Source: Ruegeria sp. HKCCD4315 (lineage in GTDB: Bacteria; Pseudomonadota; Alphaproteobacteria; Rhodobacterales; Rhodobacteraceae). From it: a DNA stretch of 64,000 bases. The notes under the pieces were generated by a model. The model was not told where the DNA came from and did not search any database. It saw only the letters and a list, made by a program, of their open reading frames with translations. The stretch spans positions 3,471,001 to 3,535,000 of the forward strand of contig NZ_WVRN01000001.1 of the NCBI RefSeq assembly GCF_013112245.1, given 5' to 3'. A program made the position numbers and the translations under genes. Position 1 is the stretch's first letter. Each line of letters starts with the position of its first letter. Below are positions 54,096 to 63,490 of the stretch, one piece after another.

Positions 54096-55559
54096 TCAGA
54101 GGAAGGCTGTTTCGTCAAAGGAACGCAATTTCCGGCTGTGTAACCGCTCAAGCGGCATGCCGCGCAAGTGCTCCATCGCCTTGATACCGATGGCCAGATG
54201 ACGGCTGACCTGAGTGGTATAGAAGGACGATGCCATACCTGGCAATTTCAGTTCACCGTGCAACGGCTTGTCCGAAACGCACAGCAAAGTGCCGTAGGGT
54301 ACGCGGAAGCGATAGCCGTTTGCAGCAATGGTCGCGCTCTCCATATCCAGCGCAATTGCACGCGATTGGCTGAGACGCTGGACCGGGCCGGTTTGATCAC
54401 GCAATTCCCAGTTGCGGTTATCGACCGAGGCCACAGTTCCTGTCCGCATGATCCGTTTCAGCTCATACCCTTCCAACTCAGTTACCTCAGCCACGGCGCG
54501 TTCCAGCGCCACCTGAACCTCGGCCAACGGAGGAATCGGAACCCAGACAGGCAAATCGTCGTCCAGAACCTTGTCGTCACGCAGATAGGCATGGGCCAGT
54601 ACAAAGTCGCCCAAGGCTTGCGTGTTACGCAACCCGGCGCAATGGCCAACCATCAACCAGGCATGAGGGCGCAGAACGGCGATATGGTCTGTTGCGGTTT
54701 TTGCGTTGGACGGGCCAACGCCGATATTAACCAGAGTGATCCCCGAACCGTCTTCCCGCTTGAGGTGATAGGTCGGCATCTGCGGCAGTTTCAGCGGTCG
54801 TTCGATCGCTGCCTCTGGGTCTGTGATCTCTGCATTTCCGGTTGAGACAAAGCTGGTATAACCGCTGGCGGGATCTGCCAATTGCTCGCGGGCGTAGTTT
54901 TCGAACTCTGAGACATAGAACTGGTAGTTCGTGAACAGCACATGATTTTGGAAATGGCTTGCATCGGTCGCCGTGTAATGCGCCAGACGGGCCAGCGAAT
55001 AATCCACGCGTTGGGCGGTAAACAGCGACAAGGGACCGACGACGTCCTCGTGATCGTGTACACCGTTGACGATGTCGTCGTTGGTGGTGCTCAGATCCGG
55101 CACGTCAAACACATCGCGCAGTGTAAACGCGGCCGCGCCCTGATGGGGCACAACCAGATCAGAGTTGTTCGCCACTGCGAAATGCACCGGGATTGGTGTG
55201 TCCGAGGCTGAAATTGTAACCGGCTGGCCGTGATTCTTGATCAACAAAGCGATCTGTTGGGTTAAGTAAGACCGGAACAGATCGGGCCGTGTCACGGTGG
55301 TGGCATGGACACCGGGTTCAGAAACGTGGCCAAAGCTCAGGCGGCTGTCGACCTGCGCGTATGTGGACGTTCGGATGCGAATTTCCGGGTAATAGGCTCT
55401 GTATCGTGCGGATGGGGCACCTTCCTGCATCGCCTTGGAAAAGCTTTCGCACAGGAATTCCGTGGCTTGTGTGTAAAGCTCTTCCAGACGAGCAACGGCG
55501 GCTGCCGGATCGGTGAATTGCTCTGGCGCTTGTGATTCAGGGGTCAGAAGTGTCGTCAT
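54096..55559 (-). CDS. amn: AMP nucleosidase
   Basis: A 487-residue enzyme that splits AMP into adenine and ribose 5-phosphate. The N-terminal Amn-specific domain (about residues 20-180) includes ARYRAYYPEIRIRTSTYAQ. The C-terminal phosphorylase-like domain has NIGVGPSNAKTATDHIAVL, MVGHCAGLRN and the purine-site segment ALDMESATIAANGYRF. The start overlaps the stop of ade as ATGA. Coupled expression with adenine deaminase implies a route from AMP through adenine to hypoxanthine and ammonia. Confidence 0.94.
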   Translation of the reverse strand: MTTLLTPESQAPEQFTDPAAAVARLEELYTQATEFLCESFSKAMQEGAPSARYRAYYPEIRIRTSTYAQVDSRLSFGHVSEPGVHATTVTRPDLFRSYLTQQIALLIKNHGQPVTISASDTPIPVHFAVANNSDLVVPHQGAAAFTLRDVFDVPDLSTTNDDIVNGVHDHEDVVGPLSLFTAQRVDYSLARLAHYTATDASHFQNHVLFTNYQFYVSEFENYAREQLADPASGYTSFVSTGNAEITDPEAAIERPLKLPQMPTYHLKREDGSGITLVNIGVGPSNAKTATDHIAVLRPHAWLMVGHCAGLRNTQALGDFVLAHAYLRDDKVLDDDLPVWVPIPPLAEVQVALERAVAEVTELEGYELKRIMRTGTVASVDNRNWELRDQTGPVQRLSQSRAIALDMESATIAANGYRFRVPYGTLLCVSDKPLHGELKLPGMASSFYTTQVSRHLAIGIKAMEHLRGMPLERLHSRKLRSFDETAFL

Positions 55560-57358
55560 GCCGAAGGTTCCAAAAGGTCGATTTTTTCAAAGGTGCGTAC
55601 GTCCACCAGCCCGAGGTCCGAGATTCGAAGCTCTGGAATCACGACCAGCGCCAGTAGTGAGTGCTGCATATACGCGTTGTTCAGATGACAACCGCAGTCC
55701 TGCATGGCTTGCACCATCCTATCGGCTTTGGCTGCGACCTCGGCGGCGGGGCTGTCGGACATCAGGCCAGCGATGGGTAACTCCACCAAAGCCAGTTCCT
55801 GCCCGTCACGGAACAGAGTGATGCCACCACCCACTTCGGCCAGACGGTTGGCGGCCAAGGCCATCTGTTCCCGGTCCGTGCCGACAACAATCATATGATG
55901 ACTGTCATGCGCCACGGTCGAGGCCATGGCCATCTTGACCTGATAGCCGAAACCCGAGACAAATGCGTTGGTCACACCACCTGTCGCGCGGTGCCGCTCG
56001 ACCAAAGCGATCTGGCAGACATCACCTTCGCCCTCGACCAGCCCACCTATGATCGGCAGTTCAGATTTCAACGCTTTGGTCGGGGCCTGGTTTTCCACCA
56101 CACCGATAACATTAGCCTGCACCCGGTTCGCCCCGTCCGGGGCCTTGATCTCAAAATCGGTCGCGCTCAGATCGTGCCCCAAGTGAACGGTGTTACGTGC
56201 CTTTTCGGGCCAGTTCAAATGCGGGCAATCCACCGCAATCTTACCGTTTTCCGCAACCACTTTCCCACGGGCGATCACTGTTTCGATCGGCAAGCTCGTC
56301 AGGTCCGAGCTGAGAAGGATGTCTGCCCTGCGCCCCGGTGTCACAGACCCGATTTCACGTTCCAGCCCGAAATGTGTGGCTGTATTGATCGTTGCCATTT
56401 GCAGCGCGATCAAAGGGTCACATCCACAGGCAATGGCGTGGCGCACGACACGGTTCATATGCCCGTCATTGACCAACGTGCCCGAGTGGCAATCGTCGGT
56501 GCACAGAATGAAGTTACGCGGATCCAGCCCTTTCTCGGTCACGGCGGTGATCTGACTTTCGACATCATACCAGGCTGATCCCAAACGCATCATCGACCGC
56601 ATTCCCTGCCGCACCCGGGCAATGGCGTCGGCTTCGCAGGTGCCTTCGTGATCATCCGCTGGTCCACCGGCCACATAGGCTGCAAAATCAGACCCTAAAT
56701 CGGGCGAAGCGTAATGTCCGCCCACGGTTTTACCCGCCCGTTGCGTGGCTGCAATCTCGGCCAGCATTTTGGGGTCGCCATGGATCACGCCGGGAAAATT
56801 CATCATTTCACCCAGCCCGATGATACCGGGCCAGTTCATGGCTTCCGTCACATCTTCGGGCGTGATTTCATAACCGGTCGTTTCCAGCCCCGGCGCAGAT
56901 GGCGCGCAGGACGGCATCTGGGTGAAGATATTGACCGGCTGCATCATGGCTTCGTCATGCATCATGCGCACACCGTCCAGACCAAGCACGTTAGCGATCT
57001 CATGCGGATCGGTGAACATGCTGGTCGTACCGTGCGGGATGACCGCGCGTGCGAATTCGGCAGGGGTGAGCATACCAGATTCGATGTGCATATGCGCGTC
57101 GCACAGGCCGGGCAGAATATAGCTGCCACGCGCTTCGATGATCTGTGTTTCCGGGCCTATGCAGTGCGAGGCGTCGGGCCCGACAAAAGCAATCCGCCCG
57201 GCTGCAATCGCAACCGAATGATCCGGCAACAGTTCGCGTGTATGTACGTTTACCCAGATTCCGCCCTGAATTACGGTGTCGGCGGCGTCGCGTCCGGCGG
57301 CAACTGCGATCAATTTGGGGGCGACGTCGGGCCAGCTGGGGAAGGGTGTGTATTCCAT
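55556..57358 (-). CDS. ade: Adenine deaminase
   Basis: A 600-residue amidohydrolase of the Ade type that converts adenine to hypoxanthine and ammonia. Metal-binding motifs are DAHMHIESGMLTPAEFAR, FTDPHEIANVLG and TDDCHSGTLVNDGHM. The C-terminal ADEAC domain has VTNAFVSGFG and DSHHMIVVGTD. It is coupled to amn downstream by a 4-base overlap. Directly upstream, with only TGAGCC between stop and ATG, lies a tiny open frame. A LysR-type regulator gene precedes them on the same strand. Confidence 0.94.
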   Translation of the reverse strand: MEYTPFPSWPDVAPKLIAVAAGRDAADTVIQGGIWVNVHTRELLPDHSVAIAAGRIAFVGPDASHCIGPETQIIEARGSYILPGLCDAHMHIESGMLTPAEFARAVIPHGTTSMFTDPHEIANVLGLDGVRMMHDEAMMQPVNIFTQMPSCAPSAPGLETTGYEITPEDVTEAMNWPGIIGLGEMMNFPGVIHGDPKMLAEIAATQRAGKTVGGHYASPDLGSDFAAYVAGGPADDHEGTCEADAIARVRQGMRSMMRLGSAWYDVESQITAVTEKGLDPRNFILCTDDCHSGTLVNDGHMNRVVRHAIACGCDPLIALQMATINTATHFGLEREIGSVTPGRRADILLSSDLTSLPIETVIARGKVVAENGKIAVDCPHLNWPEKARNTVHLGHDLSATDFEIKAPDGANRVQANVIGVVENQAPTKALKSELPIIGGLVEGEGDVCQIALVERHRATGGVTNAFVSGFGYQVKMAMASTVAHDSHHMIVVGTDREQMALAANRLAEVGGGITLFRDGQELALVELPIAGLMSDSPAAEVAAKADRMVQAMQDCGCHLNNAYMQHSLLALVVIPELRISDLGLVDVRTFEKIDLLEPSA

Positions 57359-57361
57359 GGC

Positions 57362-57463
57362 TCAACTTTCACGAATGCGCCAGCGGGTGCAACCCCGGTT
57401 CTGCGCTGTCACAAACAGATCATAAATTCCTGCTTGTCCTGCATCCACTTGCAGCGCGCCCAT
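57362..57463 (-). CDS. Possible small ORF coupled to ade
   Basis: A 33-codon frame (MGALQVDAGQAGIYDLFVTA at its start, ending RWRIRES) stops three bases before the ade ATG. The frame remains open upstream to 57556 with sensible codon choice, overlapping the 3' end of the LysR gene. It may be a small protein, a leader peptide that couples translation to ade, or the remains of a larger gene. It matches no family I know. Confidence 0.35.
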   Translation of the reverse strand: MGALQVDAGQAGIYDLFVTAQNRGCTRWRIRES

Positions 57464-57522
57464 GCCGCCCGGCCATTGGACAGGTGCGCAGTGACCTTGG
57501 GCAAAGGCGAAAGCTTGCCGGG

Positions 57523-58398
57523 TTACGTGGCTGGCGCAATCTCGCGCCGAATCCAATTCGCAAAGGCCACAGCTCCGGGCGTGTCCTCGGCCTGCGGGGA
57601 CAACAGCAGATAATATGCCTCGGGCATCGGCGCGCGATGTTCAAACGGCGCGACAAGCTGCCCGCGTTCGATCAGGTGGTGTGCAATGGCGTCATGCGCA
57701 AGGCACAGGCCCCCGCCCGCCATGGCTGCAGAAAGGCAAACCAGATAGGTTGTTGCATAGGTAATCGATGGGTTTCCCCATGTTAGACCCTGTTCTTCTG
57801 CCCAGCTTGACCAATTGGACAGCAGATTGGAGCAATCGAACAATGGCTTTTCCTGAAGATCGTCCAGACTCACCTGATACCCTGGGGCACAGACCGGATA
57901 ATAGTGTTCAGTGCGCAGCATCTCGGTCCGGGTGGTGTCCGATGGGCGCAACGAGAAACGAATCTCAACCGCAGCGCCTTCGGCCATCTCTCGCGGTTCC
58001 CAGAGTTCGGTGAAGATATTTAACTGTACATCAGGATGCTCGGCCTGAAACATCGGCAGGCGCGGGGCCAGCCAATTGACGGCAAAGCTGATGTTGCATT
58101 GCACCTGAACAGCGTTTGGCTGCGCACCGGTGACAGCCTGTGTGCCGCGCATAAGCGTCCGAAACGCTTCTCGGACTACTGGCAAATAGGTGATTCCGGC
58201 CTCGGTCAGTTCTAACGCTTTGGGGCGGCGCAAGAATAAAGGCTGCCCCAGATGGCCTTCCAACGATTTTATCTGCTGACTGACAGCGCTTTGCGTCATG
58301 TTCAGATCCCGCGCTGCGCCGGTGAAAGACAGATGCCGTGCTGCGGCCTCAAACGTGCGCAGCCAGCCCAGCGGAGGCAGTTTGTTCTGCATCGACAT
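57523..58398 (-). CDS. LysR-family transcriptional regulator (GcvA-like)
   Basis: A 291-residue regulator. The N-terminal winged helix-turn-helix reads LRTFEAAARHLSFTGAARDL followed by QSAVSQQIKSLEGHLG, and the effector-binding domain covers residues 90-290. The pattern and the FLRRPKALELTEAG wing are those of the GcvA-like branch. It is divergent from the class II aldolase gene (108-base shared promoter region) and lies upstream of ade-amn on the same strand. It may control either; the divergent arrangement favours the aldolase cluster. Confidence 0.88.
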   Translation of the reverse strand: MSMQNKLPPLGWLRTFEAAARHLSFTGAARDLNMTQSAVSQQIKSLEGHLGQPLFLRRPKALELTEAGITYLPVVREAFRTLMRGTQAVTGAQPNAVQVQCNISFAVNWLAPRLPMFQAEHPDVQLNIFTELWEPREMAEGAAVEIRFSLRPSDTTRTEMLRTEHYYPVCAPGYQVSLDDLQEKPLFDCSNLLSNWSSWAEEQGLTWGNPSITYATTYLVCLSAAMAGGGLCLAHDAIAHHLIERGQLVAPFEHRAPMPEAYYLLLSPQAEDTPGAVAFANWIRREIAPAT

Positions 58399-58506
58399 AA
58401 CCCCGACATAAGTTCAGCTAATGGGATAGCTTTGTTTTTTTCGTTGGTCAAACGCGCAAGTCAAATGCAGGCTTTATCCAAGGTCAACCGCAACAGGAGC
58501 CGCCGC

Positions 58507-59262
58507 ATGAGTGTTACCAACCTTCGCCCCAATATCGATCACTGGTCCGAGCGTGTGGATATGGCTGCCGCGTTCCGCTGGACCGCGCGGCTGAACATGC
58601 ACGAGGCCGTCGCCAACCATTTCAGCCTTGCAGTGAACGAGGACGGTACGCAGTTCCTGATGAATCCCAATCAGGCGCATTTCTCGCGCATTCGCGCGTC
58701 AGACTTGTTGTTGTTGGATGCCAACGATCCTGACGTGATGTCCCAACCCGGCGCGCCGGACCCCACCGCATGGGGGTTGCATGGGTCAATTCATCGCCAC
58801 TGTCCGCATGCGCGTTGCGTCATGCACGTGCATTCGATCTTTGCGACAGTTCTGGCTTCGTTGGCCGACAGCACCTTGCCGCCGATCGATCAGAACACGG
58901 CAACCTTCTACAATCGCTATGTGATTGATCAAGAGTTCGGCGGGCTAGCCTTCGAAAGCGAAGGCGAACGCTGTGCCGGGATGCTGACGGACCCAAAGAA
59001 AAAGGTCATGATCATGGGCAATCATGGCGTGCTGATCATCGGCAGCGATCCCGCAGATACGTTCAACCGGCTGTATTACTTTGAACGCGCGGCCGAGACG
59101 TATATCCGCGCATTGCAAACGGGCCTGCCCCTGCGTGTGCTTTCGGATGAGATTGCCGAGAAAACTGCACAAGAACTGGACGACTACCCCGACCAGGCCG
59201 AAGCCCACCTGCGTGAGATCAAGGCGATTCTCGACGCAGAGGAATCAGACTACGCAACCTGA
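58507..59262 (+). CDS. Class II aldolase/adducin family protein
   Basis: A 251-residue protein with the zinc-dependent class II aldolase fold. Metal-binding histidines are in RCVMHVHSIFATVLASL, and the later GNHGVLIIG segment and ARLNMHEAVANHFSLAV near the N-terminus are typical. The reaction is not predictable; homologues include fuculose-phosphate aldolase and ribulose-phosphate epimerase relatives. The start at 58507 is 108 bases from the divergent LysR gene. It is followed 23 bases later by the sterol-desaturase-like gene, probably cotranscribed. Confidence 0.88.
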   Translation: MSVTNLRPNIDHWSERVDMAAAFRWTARLNMHEAVANHFSLAVNEDGTQFLMNPNQAHFSRIRASDLLLLDANDPDVMSQPGAPDPTAWGLHGSIHRHCPHARCVMHVHSIFATVLASLADSTLPPIDQNTATFYNRYVIDQEFGGLAFESEGERCAGMLTDPKKKVMIMGNHGVLIIGSDPADTFNRLYYFERAAETYIRALQTGLPLRVLSDEIAEKTAQELDDYPDQAEAHLREIKAILDAEESDYAT

Positions 59263-59285
59263 CTGCACATCCTAAAGAGAGCATC

Positions 59286-60275
59286 ATGACGGATATCGCC
59301 CCGGATCCCGAAACCGCCCGCTGGCACTATCACCCCGAAGGCCCCGTGGGTCTGAACCCTTTGTTCAGCTGGCCACCGCGCCCCGCGGCTGTTCTGAAAT
59401 GGTACAGCGGCGCGTGGCTGCAAATCACGTCCCTGACCTTGTGCATGGTCCTGGCGGTAATTGCCTATGCCTTCTTTTTCCCTGCATTAGAGACAATGCA
59501 GAGCTTTGCGCCCGGCTGGATGTTTCGGATCTGGCTGTTGAACATGGTGCCGCAAATCCTGGTGGCTGGGGGGCTGCATTGGTGGCTTTACATGCGCAAA
59601 GGGCAGGGCATGTATAAGAAGTTCGACCGGCGGGATCTGACGCGGAACAACGGAACGTTTACCTTCCGCAATCAGGTTTGGGACAATATCTGGTGGACGC
59701 TGGGCAGCGCCATGACAGTGGCCACCGTTTATCAGTGGATCATCTACTGGGCCATGGCCAATGGCTGGGCGCCGACGATCACCTGGGCTGAAGCTCCGGT
59801 TTGGTTCGTATTGTGGATGATGTTCATTCCGATGTGGTCCGGCCTGCACTTTTACTGGGTGCACCGGCTAGAGCATCACCCAAAGCTATACAAACACGTC
59901 CACGCCGTGCATCACCGCAATGTCAATATCGGGCCCTGGTCTGGGATTTCGAACCACTGGTATGAAAACCTGCTTTATTTCACCACCTACTTCATCCACC
60001 TGATTGTGCCGTCTCATCCGCTGCATCTGCTGTTTCACAGTTCATTCCAGCAGATCAGCCCGGTTCTGTCCCATTCAGGGTTCGAAAAATTGAAAGCTGG
60101 CGAGACCGAGGCCGCGCGAGCTGGGGATTTCTTCCACCAGCTTCACCACAGGTATTTCGAGTGCAACTACGGCACGTCCGAAATCCCGTTCGACAAGTGG
60201 TTCGGCACCTACCACGATGGCTCGGCTGAGGCGACGACGCGTACGCGCGCGTACAAAAAGCAGATGTACACCTGA
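59286..60275 (+). CDS. Sterol desaturase/fatty acid hydroxylase family protein
   Basis: A 329-residue integral membrane di-iron oxygenase. Four or more hydrophobic helices are visible, and the histidine boxes are HRLEHHPKLYKHVHAVHH in the middle and FFHQLHHRYFECNYGT near the end. Family members hydroxylate or desaturate sterols, fatty acids, sphingolipids or carotenoids; the substrate is unknown here. It is expressed with the upstream class II aldolase. No ferredoxin partner is encoded next to it. Confidence 0.88.
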   Translation: MTDIAPDPETARWHYHPEGPVGLNPLFSWPPRPAAVLKWYSGAWLQITSLTLCMVLAVIAYAFFFPALETMQSFAPGWMFRIWLLNMVPQILVAGGLHWWLYMRKGQGMYKKFDRRDLTRNNGTFTFRNQVWDNIWWTLGSAMTVATVYQWIIYWAMANGWAPTITWAEAPVWFVLWMMFIPMWSGLHFYWVHRLEHHPKLYKHVHAVHHRNVNIGPWSGISNHWYENLLYFTTYFIHLIVPSHPLHLLFHSSFQQISPVLSHSGFEKLKAGETEAARAGDFFHQLHHRYFECNYGTSEIPFDKWFGTYHDGSAEATTRTRAYKKQMYT

Positions 60276-60299
60276 TGGTTTCGGTCTGATTACCTCAGT

Positions 60300-60932
60300 T
60301 TAAACCCGCTCAAACAAAGCAATGAACGCCGTATCGTCTTTGTTGGGGCCAGCAGCAAGATCGCCATAAATACGAACTTTGGGCAGTGTCAGATTTCGAA
60401 TCTGACCCTGTTCCAATTGACGCAGTTTTTCTGCGAAGCCCAGTTTTTCGAAATGACGGGCATTGATCGAAAGAGCGAACTGCGCACCAGGCCGTGCGAC
60501 ACGCAAAAGCGCGGGAAAGACCTCGGGGCCGAGATGGCCGTGGGTGAAGGTCCCGGATGAGACGATGCCGGAATAGCTTTCACGCGGTACCGGAATGCCC
60601 TGGGTCAAGTCTGCTTCGATCGCGTCGCGGTAGATATCCTTGCGCATGGCCTGATCCAGCATTTCCGCGCTGATATCGGTCGCATCAATAGGCCCAACGC
60701 CGAGCCCGGACAACACTGCGCCGCAAAGACCTGTGCCCGCGCCGACATCCAGAACCGGGCCCTGACCGCCTGCACCCACGAATGCGCGTGCGGTGTGGGT
60801 GTGAAGCTGGTAATCCTCGCGCGCGGCGAAGCCATCATCATAATCCCCGGCCCACTCCGCATAGAGGCGCTTGTGTTCATTTGGGGAGTTCAGCGCATAG
60901 GCCGAATGCAAATCGGGTTTCTTGTCGCTCAT
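60300..60932 (-). CDS. Class I SAM-dependent methyltransferase
   Basis: A protein of about 210 residues from the ATG at 60932; a longer frame to 61001 overlaps the promoter of the next gene. The SAM-binding motif I is LDVGAGTGLCGAVL, and acidic motif II lies in IDATDISAEMLDQA. The N-terminus (LYAEWAGDYDDGF) is typical of small-molecule or ubiquinone-type methyltransferases. The substrate is unknown. It is convergent with the desaturase gene and divergent from the epimerase. Confidence 0.85.
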   Translation of the reverse strand: MSDKKPDLHSAYALNSPNEHKRLYAEWAGDYDDGFAAREDYQLHTHTARAFVGAGGQGPVLDVGAGTGLCGAVLSGLGVGPIDATDISAEMLDQAMRKDIYRDAIEADLTQGIPVPRESYSGIVSSGTFTHGHLGPEVFPALLRVARPGAQFALSINARHFEKLGFAEKLRQLEQGQIRNLTLPKVRIYGDLAAGPNKDDTAFIALFERV

Positions 60933-61020
60933 ACCCAACAGAAAGCCGCATCCAAAGATTCGATTCAAGTGCGTCCATGCAGCGCTTGCATCCCTTTGCA
61001 CTGAGGCCCATCAAAGGGGC

Positions 61021-61866
61021 ATGACTCAGACGCTTTTCTCATTTGGCCATGGTTATTCCGCACAGGCCCTGTCCCGACATATTGCTCCGAAAGGCTGGCG
61101 CATTTTTGGCACCACACGTGACAACGAAGGCATGGCAGCCATCCGAGACTCGGGTGCCGAGCCGTTGGTCTGGCCTGGACAGGAACCGACTCTGGATGGG
61201 GTGACGCATCTGCTGATTTCGACCGCCCCGAATGCAGAAGGCGATCCGGTTTTGGCGGCGCTGGGTGAGGAAATTGCCCGCCGCGCGGCTCAATTCACAT
61301 GGGTTGGGTATTTGTCGACAACTGCCGTTTATGGTGATCATCAAGGCGGATGGGTTGACGAAGACACGCCTCCGGCTCCGACCGCCAAACGCGGCAAATG
61401 GCGCATGCTGGCCGAGCAGCAATGGTCATCTATTCCCGGCCTGCCGGTACATATCTTCCGGCTGGCTGGCATCTATGGCCCGGGCCGAGGCCCCTTTTCC
61501 AAGCTTAAACGCGGTGGGTTGCGGCGTATCATCAAGCCGGGGCAGGTGTTTTCGCGCATTCACGTGGAAGACATCGCGCAAATCCTCGACGCCTCGATGA
61601 CCAACCCCAACCCGGGTCGCGTCTACAATGTATGTGACGATGAACCCGTACCGCCCCAGGACGTCATCGGTTACGCTGCTGAGTTACAAGGTCTTCCCCT
61701 TCCGCCGGCGGTATCCTTTGAAGAAGCCGACCTGACGCCAATGGCGCGCAGCTTCTATAATGAGAACAAGCGTGTGCGGAACAGTCGGATCAAGGACGAG
61801 TTGGGCGTGAGATTGATCTACCCCAACTACAGGGTCGGGTTAGACGCTTTGATGAAAGGCCAATAG
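61021..61866 (+). CDS. NAD-dependent epimerase/dehydratase family protein (YeeZ-like)
   Basis: A 281-residue extended short-chain dehydrogenase. The nucleotide motif is degenerate (SFGHGYSAQALSRH), which is typical of the YeeZ-like subgroup. WVGYLSTTAVYGDHQGGWVDE holds the catalytic-region Tyr, and RLAGIYGPGRGPF follows. The substrate is unknown. It begins on the ATG at 61021; the longer upstream frame overlaps the divergent methyltransferase start. It is convergent with the GMC oxidoreductase gene. Confidence 0.85.
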   Translation: MTQTLFSFGHGYSAQALSRHIAPKGWRIFGTTRDNEGMAAIRDSGAEPLVWPGQEPTLDGVTHLLISTAPNAEGDPVLAALGEEIARRAAQFTWVGYLSTTAVYGDHQGGWVDEDTPPAPTAKRGKWRMLAEQQWSSIPGLPVHIFRLAGIYGPGRGPFSKLKRGGLRRIIKPGQVFSRIHVEDIAQILDASMTNPNPGRVYNVCDDEPVPPQDVIGYAAELQGLPLPPAVSFEEADLTPMARSFYNENKRVRNSRIKDELGVRLIYPNYRVGLDALMKGQ

Positions 61867-61870
61867 CACT

Positions 61871-63490
61871 TTAACACGCTGCTGCCTTGATCATGTCCGC
61901 CGCTTTTTCCGCAATCATGATGGTTGGCGCGTTTGTATTGCCAGACACAAGTGTTGGCATGACCGACGCGTCGACTACGCGCAGCCCTTCTATGCCATGT
62001 ACGCGCAGTTCGGGATCCACCACCGCCATCGGGTCCTGCCCCATTTTGCAGGTGCCGACCGGGTGATAAATTGTATCGGCGCGGGCGCGGATGTGCTTTT
62101 CCCAATCCGCGTCAGATTGGGCTGTGTCTGTTCCGAACATCTCTTTGTGTCGGTATTTCGCCAAAGCGGGCGCTTCGAGGATGTCCCGTGTCATACGCGC
62201 CCCTTTGATCATGGTCTCAATATCCCTGTCGTCTGACAGAAAGGCCGGGTCGATGTTGGGTGTGTCCATCGGGTCAGCACTGCGCAGCCCAACTGTTCCG
62301 CGGCTGTCCGGGCGCAACTTGCAGATATGGCAACCATATCCGTATCCGTAGTGCAGTTTGCGAGCGTGATCATCGACCATTGCGATAGTGAAATGCAGCT
62401 GAATATCCGGGCGCTCGAGATCTGGACTGGTTTTCAGAAAAGCCGCGCCTTCGGCAAACGGGGTGGCAGCCATGGATACACCTGTCTTGCGCCACCTGTG
62501 AATATGTCCAAGCAGTCGGGCGGCCCCCACAGGTCCTATGCCGAACGTGTTTGTGTCTTTGCTGCGGTACGTGAGAATGAAGTCCAGATGGTCCTGCAGG
62601 TTTTGTCCAACGCCCGGCAACTCATGACGTATGGCGATTCCGTGCGGTTTCAGATCAGCTTCCGCACCTATGCCGGATAGCTGTAACAGTTGCGGCGACT
62701 TCAACGCACCGGCGCACAGCAAGACTTCGCGCGTGGCTGTCACAGTGAAATCTGCGCCTTTGCCTTTTTTCTGATAGGTCACTCCGCTGGCACGTCTTCC
62801 TTCGAACGTCAGTTCTTTGACATGGGCATGTGTGACGACGGTCAGGTTGGGGCGGCTCAGTGCTGGAAACAGATACGCCGCCGCCGCAGAGCAACGCTCG
62901 CCATTCTTTGCCGGATCGTGAAACTGCGTGACCTGATAAAGCCCGACGCCTTCATTATCACCGCGATTGAAATCGTCTGTGCTGTGGTGTTGCAATTGCT
63001 CAGCGGCTTCAACAAAGGCGCGGGTTACAGGGCGCGGTTCTTTTTGGTGCGAGACATGCAGAGGTCCGCTATCGCCATGCATGTCATCTGCGCCTTGCTC
63101 GTTATTCTCAGCGCGTTTAAAATAAGGCAATACGCTGGTCCAATCCCACCCATCGCACCCCAGGTCCGCCCATCCATCATAGTCTTGTCGTTGCCCCCGG
63201 ATATAAAGCATCGCATTGATCGCACTTGAACCGCCCAGGGCCTTACCACGTGGTTGATAGCCCCTGCGTCCATTCAAACCGGGCTGCGGAACGGTCTCGA
63301 AGGCCCAGTTGTTAATTCGAGGACGCCCCGGCAAAGCTGCAACAACAGCGGACGGTACCCTGACAACCATGCCATCGCCGCGACCTCCAGCCTCAAGCAC
63401 ACACACGCGTATGCTGGGATCTTCGCTGAGGCGATGTGCCAGTACAGATCCCGCAGAACCTCCGCCAACGATGACATAGTCGAATTGCAA
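61871..63490 (-). CDS. GMC-family oxidoreductase (choline dehydrogenase-like)
   Basis: A 539-residue FAD-dependent alcohol oxidoreductase. The N-terminal ADP-binding motif is [16 protein letters not shown], the GMC signature is [19 protein letters not shown], and the C-terminal catalytic part has [10 protein letters not shown] with the active-site histidine and [16 protein letters not shown]. It resembles BetA-type choline dehydrogenases, but many GMC paralogues in roseobacters act on other alcohols and no betB or betI is next to it. The start is a TTG with GGGAG 7 bases upstream. Confidence 0.88.
   Translation of the reverse strand: MQFDYVIVGGGSAGSVLAHRLSEDPSIRVCVLEAGGRGDGMVVRVPSAVVAALPGRPRINNWAFETVPQPGLNGRRGYQPRGKALGGSSAINAMLYIRGQRQDYDGWADLGCDGWDWTSVLPYFKRAENNEQGADDMHGDSGPLHVSHQKEPRPVTRAFVEAAEQLQHHSTDDFNRGDNEGVGLYQVTQFHDPAKNGERCSAAAAYLFPALSRPNLTVVTHAHVKELTFEGRRASGVTYQKKGKGADFTVTATREVLLCAGALKSPQLLQLSGIGAEADLKPHGIAIRHELPGVGQNLQDHLDFILTYRSKDTNTFGIGPVGAARLLGHIHRWRKTGVSMAATPFAEGAAFLKTSPDLERPDIQLHFTIAMVDDHARKLHYGYGYGCHICKLRPDSRGTVGLRSADPMDTPNIDPAFLSDDRDIETMIKGARMTRDILEAPALAKYRHKEMFGTDTAQSDADWEKHIRARADTIYHPVGTCKMGQDPMAVVDPELRVHGIEGLRVVDASVMPTLVSGNTNAPTIMIAEKAADMIKAAAC

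Noticed and set aside
61871..63490. Naming the GMC oxidoreductase betA
   Set aside because: No betaine aldehyde dehydrogenase, BetI or transporter gene lies beside it, and many roseobacter GMC paralogues have other substrates.
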